10,877 nt of DNA from BOKV01 sp049289295 (GTDB taxonomy: Bacteria; Pseudomonadota; Alphaproteobacteria; Rhizobiales; Rhizobiaceae). Below are positions 1 through 6,913 of the stretch, piece after piece. Numbering within the stretch: position 1 is the stretch's first letter; the number at the start of each line of letters is the position of its first letter. The notes beneath the pieces are model-generated. The model was not told the origin of the DNA. It worked only from the letters and a program-made list of their open reading frames with translations, and made no database searches. The DNA lies in the NCBI GenBank assembly GCA_049289295.1, contig JBATLL010000022.1, forward strand, positions 1-10,877. Reading direction: 5' to 3'. A program made the translations under genes and the position numbers.

Positions 1-57
1 CTTCAGCTTCCTCGACTGGGCCTTGATGTCGGTGAGCTTGTGTAGCGTTCTTGCCAT
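1..57 (-). CDS. Tyrosine-type integrase, N-terminal fragment (cut by window edge)
   Basis: Only the first 19 codons are inside the window, reading MARTLHKLTDIKAQSRKLK from an ATG at 55-57 towards the left edge. This resembles the start of the arm-DNA-binding (DUF4102-type) domain of phage and genomic-island tyrosine integrases, which typically open with a short basic leader, then a 'KLTD...K' strand that precedes a Gly-rich 'DGGGLYL' segment. The catalytic domain would lie outside the window. If right, the protein catalyses site-specific recombination of an integrated element. An AAGGAAC stretch lies rather far (about 14 bases) upstream of the ATG, so the start is not strongly backed by a ribosome site. 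Repeats just upstream (81-116) fit integrase arm sites or an autoregulatory operator. Nineteen residues are little evidence; another small DNA-binding protein is possible. Confidence 0.55.
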   Translation of the reverse strand, partial: MARTLHKLTDIKAQSRKLK

Positions 58-80
58 GGCCAATACCGATCAGTTCCTTC

Positions 81-116
81 CTATCCCCATTTCTATCCCC
101 ACTTCAAAGTGGGGAT
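81..116. repeat. TGGGGAT repeats with dyad in front of the integrase start
   Basis: CTATCCCCA occurs twice in direct orientation (81-89 and 93-101, period 12). The second copy pairs with an inverted copy, giving the dyad CCCCACTT-CA-AAGTGGGG at 97-114, and TGGGGAT is completed on the plus strand at 110-116. So three copies of TGGGGAT lie within 36 bases. The position, 24 to 60 bases upstream of the putative integrase start, fits integrase arm-type binding sites or an operator. The dyad is not followed by a T-run on either strand, so a terminator is unlikely. Confidence 0.6.
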
Positions 117-117
117 T

Positions 118-580
118 GGGCTGTATAGCAGCGAACGACGACGGAAGAAAACCTATAAATAGCTAAATGAACATAGGTAGATAACGAACGACAGCGAAAT
201 CCAGCAAACGCTAGTTTGTCGGACTTCCTCTCCGCCATTCTTTCTCAGTAAACTATTGTTTAATATAGGTAATTTATTTTAAATTCCGCTTGGCGACACC
301 CTTAGTGCCATCCTTTAGCGTTTGTGACGCAGGTTTACGGACTGATTTTGCTCGCCTTGGCGCAAATCTCCTGGCTCCCGAACCCGAATAATCCAAGCGA
401 GATTGCAAAGCATCACATTCCGGATGGAACAGCTAAAAAGGGGCATTGAATCAAAAGCCTGATTAAACAGCGCTTTTCGGACACCTATATCCAAAAAATC
501 CCGGACGCATCTGCAGTTTGCAGGTTGCACAACTTAAGTTTCTGATATTTCCGCCAATACTAGCCCAGTTGAAACGAGCA
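118..580. other. Gene-poor, partly AT-rich interval
   Basis: No convincing gene or RNA gene is seen between the integrase leader and the caspase gene. Bases 150-310 are clearly richer in A and T than the rest of the window. An 8-base direct repeat CGAACGAC occurs at 132-139 and 185-192. I looked on both strands for a tRNA (TΨC-type GGTTCGAANCC plus acceptor pairing), because island integrases often sit beside one, and found none. A 71-codon leftward open frame at 315-530 has no recognisable features. A weak hairpin CTGCA-GTT-TGCAG (511-523) lies downstream of the caspase gene, but its stem is too short and too far from the nearest T-run to be called a terminator. Confidence 0.5.
122..127 (-). 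promoter_or_regulatory. Possible -10 box for the integrase gene
   Basis: On the minus strand TATACA (122-127) is a good -10 match. The hexamer 17 bases upstream (TTTCTT) is a poor -35. A start of transcription near 114-116 would fall at the edge of the TGGGGAT dyad, so a protein bound there could block initiation. This is inference from hexamer matches only. Confidence 0.25.
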
Positions 581-2440
581 TCACTTACATTGCCAAAAAC
601 GACTACTCATCTGCGCCCATTCCAATTCCGACAGACATTTCTTTCTAAATCCATGGTTGAAATCAATCATTCCTGCTTCCAAGGCTTTACACATTTTGCA
701 AGTCCGTCCACCAGCCACCTTCTTTGAAGGCGCTTCAGGTCTTGACGACTGAAGTGGAATTGGAGAGGTGCTCTGTGCACTTTGACGTTTTTCGGGCTTT
801 GGATCTACCTTCGCCTCCTGCTTCACCTTCACACACCGTCCGTTGCTCTCTTCCATTCCCTTCCCGCAGATAAGCGGACAGACGCGCACATTGGTTGCCT
901 TAAGGCGATCCAACAGGTCAATTGCCGGGTCAAGCGAAGCAAGCTTTACGCCTTGCCTGTCCGCATAGGCACGAAGTGAACGCTGGCTGCTGGAGCCCCA
1001 CTTGCCGTCTACTCGTCCGGATAAGCATCCAAGGCGCAGCAATTCGGATTGGGTGGCTCTGGCAAGTTCCTCGGGTGCCATTGAGCGCGTCTGCGCCTCG
1101 ACATCAGAAGATTGCTCAAGCCTTGCGACTTCAATTCGTTTATCGGCTTCGGCCTTCGCGATCGACAATTCTGCCTCGCGCTGTTTCTGCGCCGCTTCCA
1201 GATCGGCCAGACGCTGTTCCAACGCCTTTCGTGCTTCTTCTGCTGCGATTCGGGCTTCCTCAGCTTTCTGGGCCGCATCCTCTGCCGCTTTCAATTCCGC
1301 TGCCTGCTTGGCTGCCGCCTGTTCGGCGATGGCATTTGCTTCGTCATTGGCCTGCTTGTCCTGTTGCGCCAGTTTGGCTGCCTCTACCTTTTTCTGCTCA
1401 TCCTGTACCCTTGCAAGCTCGGCGTCAGATGCGTCCTTAACGATGCGTGCTTCCAATTCAGCTATTTTCAGCTTTGCGATGTCCACGAACTGTCCGCTGG
1501 GATAGCGGGTCAGGTAGGTTTCGAAATACGCCTTGCTGTCGGCATCCTTGATTGAGTTCCAGAAGGTGATTTCGAACTGCGCTTGGCTGGTGTCGTTCTG
1601 CTGCAGGGCAGGTTGCGAGGTCTGCTGGGCAGGCATGGCAGCTTCCTGCTTTGGTTCCTTCGCTGGCGCTTCCTTCAGCACGACGGGACCAGTGAGTGAG
1701 GAATTGTCCCAGGGCACCTGCTTGCCATCGGTTGCCGCCAAGACATCACGGCGCACGGCCACCAGTTCGTCGGTAATCGATAAACCGGGGGTTCCAAGGT
1801 GGCTGAGGAGTGCCGTGGTGAAGGGCGAGTTCCTGCCCTTGCCGTCCAGCGCCACATTGCCGGGCTGGGTCGAAAACGCAATCAGGGACCCGATACCCGA
1901 GCCAAACTTGGCAAGCCCGCGCCCAACTGAACCTGATCGCGTTCCCATCGAGCGTGCAAGGTTCTCTGCCAGCGGATTGTCGCGACAGGCATCCAGAAAA
2001 ATCAGGTTTGTTTTTGTCGAACGTTCCATCGCCGATAGCACAAGGTCCATCGGCAACATCTCGAAATCGAGGTCGTTGTAATTGGCAAGCTGAGCGTCAA
2101 TGGGGGCCATGTAATTGCCGCCATTCACCTGAAGCCCATGACCCGCATAGAAAAACAATGACAGGTCCGCGCCATCCAGGCGATTGACAAAATCCCGCAC
2201 GGTGCGTCGCATAGATTGAAGATCAAGGTCCTCGCCCTGCACAACCTCAAAACCAAGTTCTACCAACTTGGCCGCCATGTCGGCAGCATCATTCTTCGGA
2301 TTGGCAAGTTCGGGAACATGGCTGTAGGCCGAATTGCCGATGACCAGCGCAACGCGCTTTTCGGCATGAGCAATGCCGGAATGTATCCAGCACAAGCCGA
2401 CAATCGCGACAATTCCCAACAGTCGATGCAGGGTCGGCAT
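581..2440 (-). CDS. Exported caspase-like (peptidase C14) protein with coiled coil and peptidoglycan-binding-like segment
   Basis: A 619-residue protein if begun at the ATG at 2438-2440, which has GGAG six bases upstream; a GTG 15 bases earlier is open but has no good ribosome site. Residues 1-26 form a signal peptide ending ...SGIAHA, so the protein acts in the periplasm or envelope. Residues about 28-255 are a caspase p20-like fold. The catalytic pair is visible: His101 in FYAGHG and Cys152 in FLDACRDNP. Next come a short conserved-looking helical repeat (about 290-330, FWNSIKD...YFETYLTRYPSGQF), a long Ala/Glu/Lys-rich coiled coil (about 325-450), a peptidoglycan-binding-1-like stretch (about 455-515, with ELLRLGCLSGRVDGKWG), a CPLIC...GRC motif (521-536) and a Cys-rich tail with CKMC (582-585). 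Bacterial members of the family cleave after basic residues or act in stress or death pathways; the target here is unknown. It is transcribed alone, downstream of the metabolic operon and next to a probable integrase. Confidence 0.85.
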   Translation of the reverse strand: MPTLHRLLGIVAIVGLCWIHSGIAHAEKRVALVIGNSAYSHVPELANPKNDAADMAAKLVELGFEVVQGEDLDLQSMRRTVRDFVNRLDGADLSLFFYAGHGLQVNGGNYMAPIDAQLANYNDLDFEMLPMDLVLSAMERSTKTNLIFLDACRDNPLAENLARSMGTRSGSVGRGLAKFGSGIGSLIAFSTQPGNVALDGKGRNSPFTTALLSHLGTPGLSITDELVAVRRDVLAATDGKQVPWDNSSLTGPVVLKEAPAKEPKQEAAMPAQQTSQPALQQNDTSQAQFEITFWNSIKDADSKAYFETYLTRYPSGQFVDIAKLKIAELEARIVKDASDAELARVQDEQKKVEAAKLAQQDKQANDEANAIAEQAAAKQAAELKAAEDAAQKAEEARIAAEEARKALEQRLADLEAAQKQREAELSIAKAEADKRIEVARLEQSSDVEAQTRSMAPEELARATQSELLRLGCLSGRVDGKWGSSSQRSLRAYADRQGVKLASLDPAIDLLDRLKATNVRVCPLICGKGMEESNGRCVKVKQEAKVDPKPEKRQSAQSTSPIPLQSSRPEAPSKKVAGGRTCKMCKALEAGMIDFNHGFRKKCLSELEWAQMSSRFWQCK

Positions 2441-2467
2441 GACAGGCTCCAGCACACCCCAGAGGAT

Positions 2468-2494
2468 GGATTAGAACAGAAATTTGGCTGTCAA
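2468..2494 (-). promoter_or_regulatory. Candidate promoter of the caspase-like gene
   Basis: On the minus strand a perfect TTGACA (2489-2494) is followed after 15 bases by TAATCC (2468-2473), about 28 bases ahead of the ATG. The spacer is shorter than the preferred 17, which lowers confidence. Confidence 0.3.
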
Positions 2495-2505
2495 ACAATA
2501 CAGCC
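2486..2505. promoter_or_regulatory. Inverted repeat over the caspase promoter region
   Basis: GGCTGT-N8-ACAGCC spans 2486-2505 and overlaps the TTGACA hexamer of the candidate caspase promoter. It could be an operator. It could also be a hairpin at the end of the upstream transcript, since it lies 16 bases after the stop of the short gene at 2522-2716, but no T-run follows it on the minus strand. Confidence 0.35.
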
Positions 2506-2521
2506 CTTTGGGAAAGCCGGA

Positions 2522-2716
2522 TCAGCTGATCCGCTGCATCACGGTGGTCACGGCCAGTGCCAGCAGGAAAGCCACCCGCAGGTCGTTCTGCGTGAGGCGG
2601 CGCCTGCGAGGGACATCCAATTCCCCCGACTTCACTGGTTTGAATGTGACGTCCAGATGCTGCGCATGACTTTCCCAAGTGTAGTCGCAAGTTCGTGGTT
2701 GTTTCGACACGGCCAA
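2522..2716 (-). CDS. Small hypothetical protein with C-terminal membrane helix
   Basis: A 64-codon open frame from a TTG (or from a GTG two codons later, 2708-2710) lies between the dehydrogenase and the caspase gene. The codons are mostly G/C at the third position, as in neighbouring genes. The N-terminal 40 residues are polar (SKQPRTCDYTWES...), followed by a basic stretch RRRRLTQNDLR and a hydrophobic segment VAFLLALAVTTVM that ends five residues before the stop. That layout is a tail-anchored or single-helix membrane peptide with the basic side facing the cytoplasm. No clear ribosome site is seen before either start, and I recognise no family. It may be the last gene of the transport operon or a chance frame. 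Confidence 0.4.
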   Translation of the reverse strand: MAVSKQPRTCDYTWESHAQHLDVTFKPVKSGELDVPRRRRLTQNDLRVAFLLALAVTTVMQRIS

Positions 2717-2757
2717 CTGCGAACAATGACCGCCTGGCCAACGAACCAGTCGCGCGA

Positions 2758-3726
2758 TCAGACCAGCCGATCTCCAGGTTCCCTGCCGGCAAAGAAGGCA
2801 TCAAGATTGTCCAGGGCCCTGAAGCCCATCGCATCGCGGGTTTCGCGTGTCGCGCTGCCGATATGGGGCAACATGAAGATGTTGGCATGTTCCGCGAATT
2901 TCGGATTGCCGCCAGGTTCCTTTGCGAAACAATCGAGACCGGCTGCTGCCAGGTGCCCCGATGCGATTGCCGCGAGAAGATCGTCCTCGACGACCAGCGC
3001 GCCGCGTGCGGTGTTCACGACGATTGCCCCTTTCGGCAGCAGGCGCAGCCGCGCAGCGTTCAGCAGGCCGGTGGATTGCGGCGTTGCCGGGCAATGCAGG
3101 GACAGGAAATCCGAAACCGGCAGCATCGTCTCCAGCGAAGCATGGTAGGTCGCCCCCTTCTCCAGTTCCTGCGGAAGGCGCGAGCGGTTGTGATAGTGAA
3201 CCTCCATGTCGAAGCCCCTGCAGCGCTGGGCCATCACCTGGCCGACACGCCCCATGCCAACGATGCCGATGCGTTTTCGCGTTACCTGGGTGCCGACCAT
3301 GAAGGACGGGCTCCAACTGCTCCATTTCCCGGCGCGGATCATGGCATCGCCTTGCGGGGCGCGGCGCGCTGCACCCAGCAGCAGCAGCATGGCGATCTCG
3401 GCAGTCGCGTCGGACAGAACGTCGGGCGTGTTGGTCACCACGATCCCACGCGCTTTCAGTGCAGCGAGGTCACAGTGATCCACACCGACGGAGTGGTTGG
3501 CAATGATACGGACCCGCGGGTCGAGGCGGGCGACAGTATCGGCATGGAAGATTTCCGAATGGCAGGGAAGAATCGCGTCAAAGCGCGAACTCATCGCGAC
3601 GATTTCATCGCTCGAATACACCGCGTCGCGATGGTTTATCGTCACTTCATAGTCGCGTGAGGCGCGTTCGAGCGTTGCGTCGGACAGGCGGCGCGTGATC
3701 CACAGTGCGGGCTTCCTGTCAGTCAT
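2758..3726 (-). CDS. D-2-hydroxyacid dehydrogenase (glyoxylate/hydroxypyruvate reductase-like)
   Basis: A 322-residue cytoplasmic enzyme of normal family length, expected to reduce a 2-oxo acid to a D-2-hydroxy acid, or the reverse, with NAD(P)H. The N-terminal substrate domain (1-100 plus the C-terminal end) brackets a Rossmann domain (about 102-290). The nucleotide loop GxGxxG is Gly157-Met-Gly159-Arg-Val-Gly162. The second strand ends in HNRSR (179-183) rather than an acidic residue, which in this clade usually means NADP(H) preference. The catalytic triad is visible as Arg241 (NTARGAL), Glu270 (AKEPGG) and His288 (PHIGSAT), with normal spacing. The start codon lies inside the end of the upstream small membrane gene (8-base overlap), so translation is probably coupled. 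It is the last clear gene of the TRAP operon, and would fit conversion of an imported or amidase-released acid. The exact substrate (glyoxylate, hydroxypyruvate or other) is not readable. Confidence 0.88.
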   Translation of the reverse strand: MTDRKPALWITRRLSDATLERASRDYEVTINHRDAVYSSDEIVAMSSRFDAILPCHSEIFHADTVARLDPRVRIIANHSVGVDHCDLAALKARGIVVTNTPDVLSDATAEIAMLLLLGAARRAPQGDAMIRAGKWSSWSPSFMVGTQVTRKRIGIVGMGRVGQVMAQRCRGFDMEVHYHNRSRLPQELEKGATYHASLETMLPVSDFLSLHCPATPQSTGLLNAARLRLLPKGAIVVNTARGALVVEDDLLAAIASGHLAAAGLDCFAKEPGGNPKFAEHANIFMLPHIGSATRETRDAMGFRALDNLDAFFAGREPGDRLV

Positions 3727-3919
3727 CCGATCGTATGCACACGTTCCAGTAGTCGTAGGCCGCCAGCGCCAGAACGAAGAGGGCGATCACCATGAAGGGA
3801 AAGCCGCCCCAGAACCCGGCAAAGCCGGTGGAGATCGAGTGGGAAAGGCCCAACACGAAGACTGACACCAGCAAGATCGCCAGCAGCCCCGTTATGGCAT
3901 TGAGCATCTTTGAAATCAT
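3719..3919 (-). CDS. Small two-helix membrane protein
   Basis: A 66-residue protein beginning MISKMLNAITG. The ATG at 3917-3919 was chosen because AGGAG lies eight bases upstream; a GTG at 3940 would add seven residues and has no such site. Two hydrophobic segments are visible at about 9-27 (ITGLLAILLVSVFVLGLS) and 40-57 (FPFMVIALFVLALAAYDYW), joined by a Gly/Phe-rich loop, so it is an inner-membrane hairpin. It follows the amidase by 28 bases and overlaps the dehydrogenase by 8, so it belongs to the operon. I recognise no named family. It could be an accessory subunit of the TRAP permease or an unrelated membrane peptide; the role is unknown. Confidence 0.7.
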   Translation of the reverse strand: MISKMLNAITGLLAILLVSVFVLGLSHSISTGFAGFWGGFPFMVIALFVLALAAYDYWNVCIRSDD

Positions 3920-3947
3920 TTGCTTTTCTCCTGCCAGCACCCGGACG

Positions 3948-5285
3948 TCATGCCGGTATGGTATCTCTTTTCAATTGCTCCAACAACCAGCCTGCCGTGC
4001 GCAGCAGCCGGTCGTCGCGTTCGATGGGACCGACAAGCTGGACGCCGACAGGCAATCCGGTATTGCCTGTCAGGATCGGCAGCGAAACTGCCGGCAGACC
4101 GGCAAGCGTCCAGATGGTGCAGAATACCGGGTCTCCGGTCCCTGTGTTGAAAAGGGGTGCTTCGCCTGCCGCCGAATGGGTCAGGATCGCGTCATAGTCC
4201 GCGAAGAAGGTCGAAAAGTAACGTTCCGCGTCATGCTTGATCGACAGAGCGTCTTCATACTGGCTGGCACCAATCGCAGCGGCTTCCTCGACGAGGGGCT
4301 TGAGCACATCAGAGACCTTGTCCCAGTCAGCGCGGCAGCTGTCCCCGAGCAGCCGGTTATACTCGTAGAGATGGATGGTGCGCTGGACAGAAACCAGGTT
4401 GGAAAATGCCGGAGGTGCCGGCAGCCTATCCACCTGCGCGCCGAGAAACTCGACGAGTTCGTTCATGCCTTCGCGCGCATCTGCCTGGAGGCGATCATCG
4501 TAAGGCAGATCAAGAGCGGCGAAGGCTGGTTCGACAGGGGCTGGCGACATGGCCCCATCCAGCATTTGCGGACGCGCCCGTTGATAGCTGAGCGGGTCGG
4601 CCGGGTCATGGCATGCCATGGCATCGCTCAGCAGGGCAACATCGTCGAGATCGCGCGCAAACACACCGATCTGGTCCAGCGAGCCCGACGTTTCCAGGAG
4701 GCCGGTACGCGCAAGAACGCCCCGTGTAGGCTTGAAGCCAAAAGTCCCGCAGAACGAGGCGGGCCGGATTACCGATCCGTTGGTCTGGGTGCCCACAGTG
4801 ATGGGAACATGAAACCCGGCGACTGCTGCTGCAGAACCGCTCGACGAGCCGCCCGGCGTGTGCTCCGGATTGTGCGGGTTGCGCGTCACGGAAGGGTTCA
4901 TGAAGGCAAGCTCGGTGGTAACGGTCTTGCCGAGGATGATCGCGCCCGCCTCGCGCAGCCGGGTAACAATGAAGGCGTCTTCTTCCGCAACCCGACCCGC
5001 GAACAGCGGAGTGCCGCGTTCGCAGGGCATGCCGCGAACATCGATGATGTCCTTCAATCCTACCGGCACGCCGTGCAGCGGCCCAATGGGCATGCCGCGG
5101 CGGCGCAGGTCATCGCAGATGTCTGCCTGCGCCAGCGCGCCCTCGCCGTCAACAAAGGCCCATGCCCGTATCACCGGATCGGTTTCCGAAATGCGGCGCA
5201 GGCACGCTTCGACAAGCTGGCGTGAAGTCAGCAACCCCTCGCGGATGCGTCTGGCCGCCTCGCGGGCTGAAAGTGAATTGGGCAT
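3948..5285 (-). CDS. Amidase-signature-family amidase
   Basis: A 445-residue enzyme of the amidase signature family, which hydrolyses a carboxamide to a carboxylate and ammonia or an amine. The Ser-cisSer-Lys triad is visible: Lys78 in GVPVGLKDI, Ser147 in the Gly/Ser-rich TPGGSSSGSAA, and nucleophile Ser171 in GTQTNGSV. The spacings (69 and 24 residues) are those of the family. There is no signal peptide, so it is cytoplasmic. The loop after the nucleophile reads GSVIRPAS rather than the common GSIRIPA; substrate specificity lies outside the signature. A role as GatA (Glu-tRNA amidotransferase) is unlikely because no gatC or gatB is adjacent and the gene sits six bases after the TRAP large permease, with which it is surely co-transcribed. 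The context suggests that it acts on the imported compound or a metabolite of it. Confidence 0.9.
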   Translation of the reverse strand: MPNSLSAREAARRIREGLLTSRQLVEACLRRISETDPVIRAWAFVDGEGALAQADICDDLRRRGMPIGPLHGVPVGLKDIIDVRGMPCERGTPLFAGRVAEEDAFIVTRLREAGAIILGKTVTTELAFMNPSVTRNPHNPEHTPGGSSSGSAAAVAGFHVPITVGTQTNGSVIRPASFCGTFGFKPTRGVLARTGLLETSGSLDQIGVFARDLDDVALLSDAMACHDPADPLSYQRARPQMLDGAMSPAPVEPAFAALDLPYDDRLQADAREGMNELVEFLGAQVDRLPAPPAFSNLVSVQRTIHLYEYNRLLGDSCRADWDKVSDVLKPLVEEAAAIGASQYEDALSIKHDAERYFSTFFADYDAILTHSAAGEAPLFNTGTGDPVFCTIWTLAGLPAVSLPILTGNTGLPVGVQLVGPIERDDRLLRTAGWLLEQLKRDTIPA

Positions 5286-5291
5286 GCCGGG

Positions 5292-6842
5292 TTACTTCAC
5301 ATACTCGCCGAACAGATAATCGGGCAGCCACAGGGCTATTCCCGGGAACTGGTACATCAGCATCATGCACAGCATGACTATCCCCAGATAGGGCATCAGT
5401 CCACGGAATATCTCGATCAGTTGCACCTGGTTTTTCAACACACCTTTCAGGTAATAGGCGGACATGGCCATGGGCGGGGTGAGGAACGAGGTCTGCAGGT
5501 TGAGGGCAACGAGCATGGCGAAGAAATACGGATTGACGTTGTAGTGGTCGAGCAGCGGCAGGAAGATCGGAACAAAGATGATCAGGATTTCCGACCATTC
5601 AAGCGGCCAGCCAAGCAGGAAGATGATCATCTGGGTCATCACCAGGAATTGCCAGGGCTGCAATTCCATGCTCTTGACCCAATCAGCGATGATGTCGTGG
5701 CCACCCAGATAGGAAAACACTGACGCAAATGTCCAGGAGCCCACAAACAGCCAGCAGACCATGGCAGTTGCCTTTGCCGTCAGGTAGATGCTCTCGCGCA
5801 ACTTGCCCCATACTTCGGCATAGGAATGGCGAAGACACGCCACCAGGAGGCCCAGCACGGCCCCTACGATCGACACTTCAATCAGCGCGGCGGTCCTGGT
5901 TGCTTCAGCGGTGAGTACATAGATGATCAGACCGACAGCCGCGCTGCCGTACATCATCGGGTTGCGCCCGGTAAGGCAATTCTGCAGAACCTCGTTCGGG
6001 CTCAGATAGACCGAAGCCAGCACGATGCCGCCAAGCGCGCCCATTGCGGCGGCTTCGGCTGGCGTTGCCAGACCACCCAGAATGGAGCCCAGCACCAGCG
6101 CAATGAGAATGGTCAGCGGTATGAAATTGACCAAAAGATCGAAATAGACCTTGCTGGCGGGAGGGACATCCTTGAGCTCGGGTTTCGGCGCAATCGATGG
6201 ATTGATCATGACACGCACGATCACATAGACGATGTAGAGACCGGCCAGCATCAGGCCGGGGAACACTGCAGCCGCATAGAGGCGCAGCGGTGAAAGTTCA
6301 GCAATTGCCGCATAGACGATCAACATGATCGAGGGGGGAATGAGAATGCCGAGCGTTCCGCCCGCGCAGATCACGCCCGACGCAAAGCTCTTGTTGTAAT
6401 TTGCATTGGCCATGGCAGGGAAGGCCAGCAGTCCCATCAGCGTTACGACTGCGCCAACAATCCCGGACGCTGTCGAGAAGACGGCGCATGTCAGCAGCGC
6501 GGCGATTGCAAGCGAACCAGGCAGGTTTCGCGCGGCCATGTAGAGCGAATAGAACAGCCGGTCGACGATGTTGGCGCGCTCGACCACATATCCCATGAAC
6601 AGGAACAGCGGAATCGCCACAAGCGTGTCATTCGACATTACCGAGAAGGTGTTCTGGTTGAGCAGATAAAAGATGTTGTTGGTGAAAATGTCGCCAAACG
6701 ATGTGATGGCGTCGCCCGTATAGTATGCGTAGTAACCAAATCCAACGCCCATGGCGAGCAGCGTGAAGGCGATGGGAAAGCCCAGCAGCACCAGAAAGAT
6801 GAACAGGCACAGCATCAGGATGGCGACTTCTGGATTGGTCAT
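5292..6842 (-). CDS. dctM: TRAP transporter large permease (DctM family)
   Basis: A 516-residue polytopic inner-membrane protein with about a dozen or more hydrophobic segments, the ion-coupled transport subunit of a tripartite TRAP importer. Family hallmarks seen are LGILIPPSIMLIVYA (164-178), FPGLMLAG (194-201) and GGLATPAEAAA (256-266) in the first half, and FLTPPMAMSAYYLKG with an L-rich C-terminus in the second half. Ordinary DctM proteins have about 425 residues; here an extra stretch at roughly 280-335, with two hydrophobic segments, accounts for most of the extra length. A larger M subunit is known for the TakP/mannitol-chloroaromatic-type branch, which fits the binding protein of this operon. 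It starts 71 bases after the small permease, and only a weak ribosome site (GAG) is seen. The stop lies six bases before the amidase start. Confidence 0.92.
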   Translation of the reverse strand: MTNPEVAILMLCLFIFLVLLGFPIAFTLLAMGVGFGYYAYYTGDAITSFGDIFTNNIFYLLNQNTFSVMSNDTLVAIPLFLFMGYVVERANIVDRLFYSLYMAARNLPGSLAIAALLTCAVFSTASGIVGAVVTLMGLLAFPAMANANYNKSFASGVICAGGTLGILIPPSIMLIVYAAIAELSPLRLYAAAVFPGLMLAGLYIVYVIVRVMINPSIAPKPELKDVPPASKVYFDLLVNFIPLTILIALVLGSILGGLATPAEAAAMGALGGIVLASVYLSPNEVLQNCLTGRNPMMYGSAAVGLIIYVLTAEATRTAALIEVSIVGAVLGLLVACLRHSYAEVWGKLRESIYLTAKATAMVCWLFVGSWTFASVFSYLGGHDIIADWVKSMELQPWQFLVMTQMIIFLLGWPLEWSEILIIFVPIFLPLLDHYNVNPYFFAMLVALNLQTSFLTPPMAMSAYYLKGVLKNQVQLIEIFRGLMPYLGIVMLCMMLMYQFPGIALWLPDYLFGEYVK

Positions 6843-6913
6843 TTCAGGTCTCGGGCGCTGTTGCAGGATTTGCGGGAACGGAAAAACTGAAAGGTCGCAT
6901 CAACGACACTGTT

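Noticed and set aside
340..410. GGGTTCGGGAGCC-like stretch on the minus strand, examined as a tRNA T-arm
   Set aside because: No matching T stem, acceptor stem or anticodon arm can be formed around it.
315..530. 71-codon leftward open frame in the interval beside the integrase
   Set aside because: No recognisable domain, signal or membrane segment, and it lies downstream of the caspase gene without a clear ribosome site. It could be a remnant, but nothing supports it.
1140..1460. Possible repeat array in the Ala/Glu-rich part of the caspase-like gene
   Set aside because: The repetitive look comes from coiled-coil codon use (GCN, GAN, AAG); there are no exact tandem units and no spacer pattern of a CRISPR array.
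2695..3660. 321-codon plus-strand frame
   Set aside because: Antisense to the dehydrogenase, with no family resemblance.
3792..5225. 477-codon plus-strand frame
   Set aside because: It runs antisense across the amidase, whose triad and spacings are intact. The translation is Arg/Gly-rich and low in hydrophobic order, typical of a shadow frame in GC-rich DNA.
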